Of a DNA stretch of 64,000 bases, positions 17,609-23,850 are shown piece by piece. Origin of the DNA: CADEDH01 sp965216205 (GTDB lineage: Bacteria; Actinomycetota; Acidimicrobiia; Acidimicrobiales; SZUA-35). Position numbers and translations under genes: made by a program. The notes below the pieces were generated by a model. The model worked only from the letters and a program-made list of their open reading frames with translations, did not search any database and was not told where the DNA came from. Where the stretch lies: assembly GCA_965216205.1 (NCBI GenBank), contig OZ244139.1:1984001-2048000 (forward strand), read 5' to 3'. Numbering within the stretch: position 1 is the stretch's first letter; the number at the start of each line of letters is the position of its first letter.

Positions 17609-17857
17609 TCAGACTGCATGATCGAGCCGACGATCCCTGACCCGCCGGACTATTGCCTCGGCGCGGGTCCGCTGACGAGCAGCGGGCTCGCCAACCTCGG
17701 CTTCGAGTTCGGCGAGGTACTGCTCGGTCGCGTCAAGAGCTTGTCGGCGCTCGACCTCGGCCCGTACTGCCACTTGAAGCAGTTCCGAGGCCGGCAGGTC
17801 GCGCTGCTTGAGCTCGTTGTAGAGCTCGTCGGGGAGATATACCTGCACACGTGGCAT
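17609..17857 (-). CDS. VapB-like antitoxin
   Basis: An 82-residue protein beginning MPRVQVYLPDELYNELK, a ribbon-helix-helix DNA-binding region, followed by a charged C-terminal helix (RAEAIVRRVRDRRLDHAV) suited to wrap the toxin. It precedes the PIN toxin gene by 2 bp. The start is decided by a good promoter whose -10 ends 7 nt before the ATG. RHH antitoxins normally repress their own promoter. Confidence 0.8.
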   Translation of the reverse strand: MPRVQVYLPDELYNELKQRDLPASELLQVAVRAEVERRQALDATEQYLAELEAEVGEPAARQRTRAEAIVRRVRDRRLDHAV

Positions 17858-17864
17858 ACGCCTA

Positions 17865-17892
17865 AGTATACGCCTGTCGAGTATCGAGGCAA
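17865..17892 (-). promoter_or_regulatory. vapBC promoter and likely operator
   Basis: On the minus strand TTGCCT (-35), a 16-nt spacer and TATACT (-10) lie 7 nt before the vapB ATG, giving a leaderless mRNA. The spacer-to-start region repeats ATACGCC-like steps on the plus strand (CATACGCC and TATACGCC, 10 bp apart), a plausible RHH operator with one-turn spacing. Confidence 0.6.
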
Positions 17893-18066
17893 CTACCGAG
17901 CCCGCTCCTGCACGACCGCCGTTGACAATGCTCAGCACGGACGAGCGAGCCCGACAGTGGGCTCGCCAGCCAGCACGCATCCCCGGCGTGGGGCACGTCA
18001 GAGGCACGAATCTCGGTATCGACCGGTGTGTTCGGCCGATCGCGTCACGTTTCCGCTGGTGGACGG

Positions 18067-18141
18067 TGGAGCGGGCGATGGGAATCGAACCCACATCATC
18101 AGCTTGGAAGGCTGAGGTTCTAGCCGTTGAACTACGCCCGC
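18067..18141 (-). tRNA. tRNA-Gly (anticodon TCC)
   Basis: A full cloverleaf reads on the minus strand: acceptor GCGGGCG/CGCCCGC, anticodon loop CTTCCAA with anticodon TCC, T-loop GTTCGATTC. The discriminator is T and CCA is encoded. Confidence 0.93.
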
Positions 18142-18246
18142 AGGTCGTTGCGGGAGCCAAGGGTAGCGGCTCGGTCCGGTCGGATGAGCCGATTTGGGTG
18201 GGTCGAAGTTTGGACCGGCCGGGGAGCAGCGGGTATCGAAGAGGCG

Positions 18247-18726
18247 ATGCACGCTGAGCCCGAGACCCCCCGAGGCCCTGCCCGCCACCACGACGGCGCA
18301 ACCCCCGAACGATTGATGGGCCCCGGCCACGGAGCCGGCGACATCCTGGAGGCTCACGAGTGGGTCGTGGTCGCCGAGCGTGACGGTTTTCTCCGGCTCG
18401 ACGTGCACCTGCCCGAAGGGCTCCGCAATCCGAAGGGGCAGCTGTTCGGCGGCTTCACCGCCACCTACGTCGACCTGGCCGCCCTCTACGCCACCCGGGC
18501 CGGGCCGAGTCGGCTGGATCCCGCAGCCGACCACGAGTTCAAATCGACGATCAACATGCGGCTCGACTACTTCGAGCCGATCGTCGGCCCGCGGTTCGTG
18601 ATCGAAGCCGAGGTGGAGCACCGCCGGGGCAAGAACTGGTTGGCGGTGGTGAAGATGTACCAGGACGACGTCCTCGCCGCCTACGCCCTCACCACGCTGC
18701 GCAGCACCGGACCGATACCCACCTGA
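18247..18726 (+). CDS. PaaI/4HBT-like hotdog thioesterase
   Basis: A 159-residue single-hotdog protein. The family segment NPKGQLFGGFTATYVDLAA (active-site helix with the Gly-Gly and Asp positions) and the following strands FKSTINMRLDYFEPIVG are clear. It should hydrolyse an acyl-CoA or acyl-aromatic thioester; substrate unknown. The frame is open back into the tRNA-Gly gene, so the ATG at 18247, preceded by GAAGAGG, is preferred; an ATG at 18316 is also possible. Confidence 0.75.
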   Translation: MHAEPETPRGPARHHDGATPERLMGPGHGAGDILEAHEWVVVAERDGFLRLDVHLPEGLRNPKGQLFGGFTATYVDLAALYATRAGPSRLDPAADHEFKSTINMRLDYFEPIVGPRFVIEAEVEHRRGKNWLAVVKMYQDDVLAAYALTTLRSTGPIPT

Positions 18727-18766
18727 CCCCGGCGGCACCGCCCCCGGCCCCGTTGTCGCTCGGCGG

Positions 18767-18772
18767 TAGCGT
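18767..18772 (+). promoter_or_regulatory. -10 hexamer TAGCGT, leaderless start of the Tgt paralogue
   Basis: TAGCGT ends 7 nt before the GTG at 18780 and selects that start over upstream in-frame codons. Confidence 0.5.
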
Positions 18773-18779
18773 GAGATCC

Positions 18780-19907
18780 GTGGAGGTCCGACCAGCGTTG
18801 CCGAGCCGCGCCGGCCCAGCCCCGATCTTCGTTCCGGACGCCACCTACGGCGCCGTCCGGGGCGTCGGCGGCGACGAGCTGTCGGCCGTCGGGGTGCGGA
18901 TGCTCATGGTCAACTCGTTCCACATGATCCGCTCCCCAGGGGTTACGAGGGTCAGTGCCCTCGGCGGCCTGGCGGCCATGATGGGGTGGCCCGGCCTCGT
19001 CATGACCGATTCCGGCGGCTTCCAGGCCTACTCGATGATCAAGGAGAACGCCCGGTTCGGCACGATCACCAAGGACGGCCTGACCCTCCGTTTCGACGGG
19101 GGACGGCGAACGAAGCTGACCCCCGAGCGCGCCATCATCAACCAGCGCCGCCTCGGGGCCGACGTGTTGTTCTGCCTCGACGACTGCACCCACCCCGACG
19201 AGGCGGCCAACGACCAGGTCACCGCGGTGGAACGCACGATTGCCTGGGCGAGGCGGTGCAAGGCGGAGTTCGAGCGGACCGCCGGCGCGAGCACGGTCGA
19301 CAACTCGGGCCACAGCTCGGGCGACGCCGGATCGGCGGGGGAGCGGCCACGGTTGTTCGCCGTGGTGCAGGGGGGCAACGACGAAGCGCTTCGCCGACGG
19401 TGCGCCGAGGAACTCCTCGAGATCGGCTTCGACGGCTACGGGTTCGGCGGCTGGCCGCTCGATGCCGACGGCAACCTCCTCTATGACAGCTTCGCCCTCC
19501 TCCGCGACCTCATCCCCGCCGAGTTCCCCCTTCACGCACTCGGGCTCGGTCATCCCGAGTCGATCGCCCGGTGCTTCCCTCTCGGCTACCACACGTTCGA
19601 CAGCTCGCTACCCACCCGCGACGCCCGTCGAGGTCGGCTCTACCGGTTCCGTCACGGCACACCGTCGCTCGACGACCGCTGGTTCGAGACCGTCTACCTG
19701 CGCGACGAGATCCACCTCCGTGACCGGGAGCCGATCTCGCCGTGCTGCCCGTGCGTCACCTGCACCCACTACTCGCTCGGCTACCTCAACCATCTCCTCC
19801 AGCGCGACGAGCCCCTCTACCCCCGGCTGGCCACGCTGCACAACCTGGCGTTCATGTCCCAGCTCACCACCCTGCTCGCCGAGCGAACGTCGGGTGCGGC
19901 CACGTGA
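18780..19907 (+). CDS. Divergent tRNA-guanine transglycosylase family protein
   Basis: A 375-residue member of the Tgt superfamily, which swaps guanine for a 7-deazaguanine base. Seen: DSGGFQ (Asp77, Ser78), VVQGG, a catalytic-Asp segment FDSSLPTRDARRG matching D-x-x-(M/L)-PTR, and the complete zinc site Cys323, Cys325, Cys328 and His354. The base-recognition loop differs: canonical bacterial Tgt has GGLAVGE, here it reads GGWPLDADG, so the preQ1 contacts are altered. No queuosine synthesis genes are in the window. It lies 10 bp upstream of an FmrO-type rRNA methyltransferase gene, probably in one operon. It may be the sole Tgt of the organism or a paralogue with another base or RNA/DNA target. 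Confidence 0.8.
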   Translation: MEVRPALPSRAGPAPIFVPDATYGAVRGVGGDELSAVGVRMLMVNSFHMIRSPGVTRVSALGGLAAMMGWPGLVMTDSGGFQAYSMIKENARFGTITKDGLTLRFDGGRRTKLTPERAIINQRRLGADVLFCLDDCTHPDEAANDQVTAVERTIAWARRCKAEFERTAGASTVDNSGHSSGDAGSAGERPRLFAVVQGGNDEALRRRCAEELLEIGFDGYGFGGWPLDADGNLLYDSFALLRDLIPAEFPLHALGLGHPESIARCFPLGYHTFDSSLPTRDARRGRLYRFRHGTPSLDDRWFETVYLRDEIHLRDREPISPCCPCVTCTHYSLGYLNHLLQRDEPLYPRLATLHNLAFMSQLTTLLAERTSGAAT

Positions 19908-19917
19908 CCCGGACAGC

Positions 19918-20766
19918 ATGAGCCAGCCCGCCAACGCCGAGCGGGTCGCCCGCCTGCAGGCCGACCTCCAGCAGGCACCGAAGGCCCGCCACGTCTTCCC
20001 GCCGTTCCTGGCCGGGCTGTTCATGGAGGAGATCCGACGTCGTGGCGGCACCGACCGGGAGATCGTGAAGCGGGTGAAGCGGTCGCTGCACCAGGTAGGC
20101 GGTGCCTACCTCACGCCGCCGCCCCGCTACGAGCGGTTGCTTGCTCGCCTCACAGACGCATCGGTGGGGCCGGAACGCCACGAGGTCGCTCGCGGCATCG
20201 TGACGAGCCACGCGTCGATGCGGGAGCGGGCGGCCCACCTCGACGACTTCCACGCCGCCCTGTTCGACGGCATCGGGCACCGCGACGGCGGTTGGACCGT
20301 GCTCGATCTGGCCTGTGGTCTGAACCCGCTCGTCCGGTCGCTCATCCCGGTCGACGTCGGCCGCTACCTCGCGTGCGACGTCTACCTCGACATGCTGGAC
20401 TTCGTGGCCGAGGCCTCATCGATGCTGGGTCATCCCGTCGAGACGTTCCCCTGGGACCTCACCGCCGGACTGCCCGACCACCGAGCCGACATCGTGCTGC
20501 TGCTGAAGACGCTCCCGTGCCTCGACCAGCTCGATCCGGCGGCCGGGCCACGGCTGCTGGCGGCCGCCGCCACCCGCTGCACCCACCTGCTCATCAGCTA
20601 TCCCGTCCAGAGTCTCGGCGGCGCCGACCGGGGCATGCGCGACCACTACGCTTCCACGTTCCACTCGCTGGTCGACCGGTCACGACCCACGATGGAGGCG
20701 GAGGTCACGGTGACCGACCTGGATCTGCCCGCCGAGCTCGGCTACCGCCTGACGTTCTCGTCGTGA
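19918..20766 (+). CDS. FmrO/Rmt-like 16S rRNA (guanine-1405-N7) methyltransferase homologue
   Basis: A 282-residue SAM-dependent methyltransferase of the FmrO family, the group that includes Sgm, GrmA, ArmA and RmtB, which methylate N7 of G1405 in 16S rRNA and block 4,6-linked aminoglycosides. Family features seen: the N-terminal helical domain with KRVKRSLHQVGGAYL, SAM motif I VLDLACGLNPL (128-138), motif LLLKTLPCLDQ (195-204) and ISYPVQSLGG near 227-235. Sgm shares DLACGLNPL and LLKTLPCL almost exactly. There is no aminoglycoside biosynthesis cluster here, so the role may be intrinsic resistance or constitutive rRNA modification. Its 3' end overlaps rsmI tail to tail by 25 bp. Confidence 0.82.
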   Translation: MSQPANAERVARLQADLQQAPKARHVFPPFLAGLFMEEIRRRGGTDREIVKRVKRSLHQVGGAYLTPPPRYERLLARLTDASVGPERHEVARGIVTSHASMRERAAHLDDFHAALFDGIGHRDGGWTVLDLACGLNPLVRSLIPVDVGRYLACDVYLDMLDFVAEASSMLGHPVETFPWDLTAGLPDHRADIVLLLKTLPCLDQLDPAAGPRLLAAAATRCTHLLISYPVQSLGGADRGMRDHYASTFHSLVDRSRPTMEAEVTVTDLDLPAELGYRLTFSS

Positions 20767-21497
20767 CCGGCCGAGGTCGGCTCGACGTCGGTGTCGATGA
20801 CCACCGTCACCTCCCCCCGAGGAGCCTCGGCGAACACCTGTGACAGCTCGGCCAGCGAACCGGTGACGACGTCCTCGAACCGCTTTGTCAGCTCCACGCA
20901 CACCGCAGCGTCGAGATCGCCGAGCACCTCGAGGGCATCGGCGAGCAGCGCCGGGAGTCGGTGGGGCGACTCGAGGGCGATCACCGTGCACCGGTGAGAG
21001 CCGACCTCGGCCAGCCACTTTCGTCGGCGCCCCGGCTTGCGAGGGGGGAACCCGGCGAACAGGAACCGGTCGGGCGGCAGTCCCGAGGCCACCAACGCGG
21101 TGGGAACAGCGCTCGCTCCCGGCAGAACGGTCACGGGGAAGCCGGCCTCCCTGACCGCGGCGACCACCCGGAAGCCAGGGTCGTTCACGAGGGGCATCCC
21201 CCCGTCGGAACAGAGCGCCACCCGGTTTCCCTCCGCCAGGAGGTTCACGATCCCGGGTGCGCTGTTCCGCTCGTTGTGGTCGTGGCACGCGATGAGGCGC
21301 TTCCCGCCGATCCCGAAATGGGTGAGGAGCTTGCGGGTGTGGCGGGTGTCCTCGCAGGCGATCACCTCGACCGCCCGCAGCACGTCGAGCGCCCGGATGG
21401 TGATGTCGCCGAGGTTGCCGATCGGCGTCGGCACCACATAGAGCGTCGGATCGGCAGCTAGCTCGTCGCGATCAGGTAGAGCCGCTCGGTCTCCCAT
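20742..21497 (-). CDS. rsmI: 16S rRNA (cytidine-1402-2'-O)-methyltransferase RsmI
   Basis: A 251-residue tetrapyrrole-methylase-fold protein. LYVVPTPIGNLGDITIRALDVL, ACEDTRHTRKLL, CSDGGMPLVNDPG, LPGASAVPTALVASGLP and ALESPHR are the RsmI signatures. It adds the ribose methyl of Cm1402 in the decoding centre, three nucleotides from G1405. The ATG at 21497 lies 40 bp inside the end of the upstream FmrO-like gene on the same strand, so the two are coupled. A 17-residue N-terminal extension precedes the usual start. Confidence 0.93.
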   Translation of the reverse strand: MGDRAALPDRDELAADPTLYVVPTPIGNLGDITIRALDVLRAVEVIACEDTRHTRKLLTHFGIGGKRLIACHDHNERNSAPGIVNLLAEGNRVALCSDGGMPLVNDPGFRVVAAVREAGFPVTVLPGASAVPTALVASGLPPDRFLFAGFPPRKPGRRRKWLAEVGSHRCTVIALESPHRLPALLADALEVLGDLDAAVCVELTKRFEDVVTGSLAELSQVFAEAPRGEVTVVIDTDVEPTSAGHDENVRR

Positions 21498-22288
21498 TCC
21501 TGCACACGGTAGTGGTAGCCGGCCTCACCCAGTTGCGTCTCCAGCCCTTGGGCGATCGCTGCGAACTTCGGCTTCGAACGGCTGCCGAACCCGGCGACGG
21601 GCACGCTCGCTGCGATCCACCTCGCCGGGATGGCCCGTATCGCCTCCCATCCGGTGCCCGCGTGCTGCGCCTCGAGGCAGTGGTAGGTCATGAGCAGGAA
21701 CGCGAGGTCGGCCGGTCGCCCGAGCGGGCCGTCGAGCGGCTCGGTCAGGATGTCGCCGTGCACCGCCCGCCCCGCTCCCTCCGCTCGCAGGTACCGGTCG
21801 GCGACCTCGGCGAGGCGACGGTTGTTGTCGAACGCCACGTAGGACACACGTGACGGCAGGTCCATCCATCGGAGCTCGAAGGGATGCAGCGCCGAGGCCA
21901 GGTCGAGTATCGACTGCGGCCGACCGGTGACCGAGAACATCTCCCGGTAGTAGCCGTCGTCGAGGAGGGGGAACCGCTCCCGGGACGTTGCGTGGCGGGC
22001 GAGGACATCGGCGCACCGGGCCCGGATCTCGGGGTCAGGCTCGCCCGCCTCGACCGCGGCGACGACGTCGACCGCGGTGCCGCCGAGCCCGTCGAAGTGG
22101 TAGCCGGCGAGCACGTGGTGGAGCTCGCGCCGTGCCCGCTTGGCCAGTCCGGTCACGGTGGAACGGCCGCGGCGGCGGACGACCCGCTCGATGGTCGCCG
22201 GGGCGAGGTCGCGGTACTTCGGGCTCGTCGCGATCGACTGGATCGTCGAATCGACCACGTCATCGGTCGTGCGCTCCCCCCGAGGCAT
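21458..22288 (-). CDS. Second FmrO/Rmt-like 16S rRNA methyltransferase homologue
   Basis: A 276-residue relative of the same Sgm/Rmt family, more diverged than the one at 19918. SPKYRDLAPATIERVVRR (22-39) aligns with the Sgm N-terminus, AKRARRELHHVLAGYHF with its KRTKRGLHEIYGAFL, ILDLASALHPFELRWM (127-142) is the SAM motif with Cys-Gly replaced by Ser-Ala, and TYHCLEAQHAGTGWEAI (201-217) matches the CLE motif. It overlaps rsmI by 40 bp. A TACCGT hexamer 8 nt before the ATG supports this start; an upstream in-frame ATG at 22399, abutting a strong hairpin, is the alternative. Whether it methylates G1405 or another h44 base is not decided by sequence. Confidence 0.75.
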   Translation of the reverse strand: MPRGERTTDDVVDSTIQSIATSPKYRDLAPATIERVVRRRGRSTVTGLAKRARRELHHVLAGYHFDGLGGTAVDVVAAVEAGEPDPEIRARCADVLARHATSRERFPLLDDGYYREMFSVTGRPQSILDLASALHPFELRWMDLPSRVSYVAFDNNRRLAEVADRYLRAEGAGRAVHGDILTEPLDGPLGRPADLAFLLMTYHCLEAQHAGTGWEAIRAIPARWIAASVPVAGFGSRSKPKFAAIAQGLETQLGEAGYHYRVQEWETERLYLIATS

Positions 22289-22296
22289 CGCATCCG

Positions 22297-22302
22297 ACGG
22301 TA
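22297..22302 (-). promoter_or_regulatory. -10-like hexamer TACCGT before the second FmrO-like gene
   Basis: TACCGT lies 8 nt before the ATG at 22288. It competes with a longer-leader model using TAGACT at 22525-22530. Confidence 0.35.
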
Positions 22303-22399
22303 GTCGCCCCTTGGAGGCTGCGCCCGGTGGCGCCCACGCGTGGCCCATCGGTGCAGCACCGACGTCGGCGAGGCGGGGAGGCCGGGTTCGAGATGACAT

Positions 22400-22461
22400 G
22401 AGTAACCCCAGGCCCCATCTTCCCGGCTGTACGGCCGGTCCGGTGTGACCTGGGGTTACTC
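22400..22461. other. 13-bp perfect inverted repeat forming a large hairpin
   Basis: GAGTAACCCCAGG at 22400-22412 is repeated inverted at 22449-22461. The 36-nt interior holds a second stem (CCGGC/GCCGG around a 6-nt loop). On the minus strand the stem ends directly before an ATG at 22399 that is in frame with the methyltransferase. It could be a leader element, or the terminator of the lipoprotein gene ending at 22603, 142 bp away. The rest of this 314-bp gap (22289-22602) holds a small GGAGGT/ACCTCC hairpin at 22483-22497 and TAGACT, a possible minus-strand -10, at 22525-22530. Confidence 0.6.
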
Positions 22462-22602
22462 GTTTCCTCTCCGGTGGGATGCGGAGGTGCGACCTCCCAA
22501 CCCGTGCGGCATCGCCGGATGCGCAGTCTACCCCGTGGTCGACCGCCGCGGTTGCAAAGGCTGTTCGTGGCGCGATTCGCACCGATCCGGGTGATTCGCT
22601 GC

Positions 22603-23772
22603 TCAGCCCGCGGTGAGACGCAGGATCCTGCCGGTTCCGAACTCGGTGACGTACACCGCATCACCTGAGGTGACGAGATGCTGGGGCCTCTCGACGTCGG
22701 TCACGAGGTCGGTCCAGGCTGTCGGGTCTGCCTCCGTCGCTTGCGCCTCGTCGTCGTCGGTGCGTCCGATCGGGACGCGCACGATGCGATCCTCGTTCCA
22801 GAGCGCGACCAGCAGCGTCGCCGGCTCGAACGGCGACACGGCGACCGACGTGGGCGTGGCCCCTGGGGCGAAGACCGCCGCCGACCCCGGCGCTTCGGCG
22901 CAGGTTTCGGGGTCGCCGCCGAACTCCCGCACGGGGCGGTTGTCGCCCACGCATCGGGGCCAGCCGTGATCGGCGCCCAGCCGAACGGCGACCAACTCGT
23001 CGGCACCGGGTTGACCGTCGAAGCTGCCGTCGGTCATCTCCGTGGTCCACAGCACGCCGTCGTCGTCGAAGACGTGGGCGTAGGCGTGCTTGAAGCCCGA
23101 CGCGAGCTCGACCGGCGAGCCGGGTCGCACCGCCGGGTCCACGGTGAAGAGGCGACCCGAGCCGTCGACGACCGCGTCGCCACGCTTCGAGCCCGAGGTG
23201 TCGAAAAGGATCGATCCGTCGGGCGTGACGGTGAGCGTCCCTTCGGACCGCCCGTTGCTCGGCAGGTCGTCGGCCACCACCTCGACCTCCACCTCCCCTT
23301 CCACATCGACTGCCGCTGCCCCTTCGGTCCCGTCCGGGTTGATGTCGGGCAACGGGCTCCGGGTCAACCGGTCGCGCTCCATCACCCACAACTCGCCGTC
23401 GAGCACCGCAACACCGGTCGGCTTGTCGAGACCGTCGCGCAGGACGGTGGTGTCGCCCGACCGTGCGTCGATGCTGACGATCTGGCCGCGTCGATCGTTC
23501 TCGCCGCCGTTGATCGCGGCGACGATGAACGTCCCGTCGTCGAGGACCACGAACTGCGTCGGACCGACGAGCCCGTCGTGCACGATCTCCGCCGTCACCG
23601 CCGGTCCAGAGTCGGCGGCGACGGCGGCTCGTTCCGGGTCCGACGGGGCGACAGCGGAATCGCTGCAGCCCGACCCGGCGATCGTCAGCGCCAGAACGGC
23701 CATGATCGCGCCCACCATCGTCATCACCGTCGATGACGGCGGGGTGGCGGGCGGCACTTCGGGACGGGTCAC
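22603..23772 (-). CDS. Beta-propeller lipoprotein (ScyD/sorbosone-dehydrogenase-like fold)
   Basis: About 389 residues. A hydrophobic signal (VGAIMAVLALTIAGSGCSDS) ends in a weak lipobox with a Cys, so the protein is probably a lipoprotein on the outer face of the membrane. The body has repeating blade motifs (GPTQFVVLDDGTFIVAA, KPTGVAVLDGELWVME, TPTSVAVSPFEPATLLVALW, RPQHLVTSGDAVYVTEF), typical of NHL/sorbosone-dehydrogenase propellers. No PQQ-binding residues can be assigned. Start is GTG 23772 (CACACT 6 nt upstream) or ATG 23724. Function unknown. Confidence 0.6.
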   Translation of the reverse strand: MTRPEVPPATPPSSTVMTMVGAIMAVLALTIAGSGCSDSAVAPSDPERAAVAADSGPAVTAEIVHDGLVGPTQFVVLDDGTFIVAAINGGENDRRGQIVSIDARSGDTTVLRDGLDKPTGVAVLDGELWVMERDRLTRSPLPDINPDGTEGAAAVDVEGEVEVEVVADDLPSNGRSEGTLTVTPDGSILFDTSGSKRGDAVVDGSGRLFTVDPAVRPGSPVELASGFKHAYAHVFDDDGVLWTTEMTDGSFDGQPGADELVAVRLGADHGWPRCVGDNRPVREFGGDPETCAEAPGSAAVFAPGATPTSVAVSPFEPATLLVALWNEDRIVRVPIGRTDDDEAQATEADPTAWTDLVTDVERPQHLVTSGDAVYVTEFGTGRILRLTAG

Positions 23773-23850
23773 CACGCCAGTGTGCCCCCGCACCCGTTCG
23801 GGACCGTCGACTCTGGACGCCGCCGGCCGCGTCGTCGAGACTCGGAGGCC

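Noticed and set aside
18127..18246. N-terminal extension of the thioesterase into tRNA-Gly
   Set aside because: Translation from 18127 would start inside the tRNA gene. The family homology starts well after the ATG at 18247.
20742..20766. Frameshift between the first FmrO-like gene and rsmI
   Set aside because: The genes are on opposite strands and simply overlap tail to tail by 25 bp; both C-termini look complete.
18780..22288. Aminoglycoside biosynthetic gene cluster with self-resistance genes
   Set aside because: No sugar aminotransferase, dehydroquinate-synthase-like or glycosyltransferase genes are nearby; the neighbours are RNA-modification and housekeeping genes.
22398..22448. A 16-codon plus-strand mini-gene starting in the hairpin
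   Set aside because: It has no ribosome-binding site or promoter and consists of the inverted-repeat sequence.
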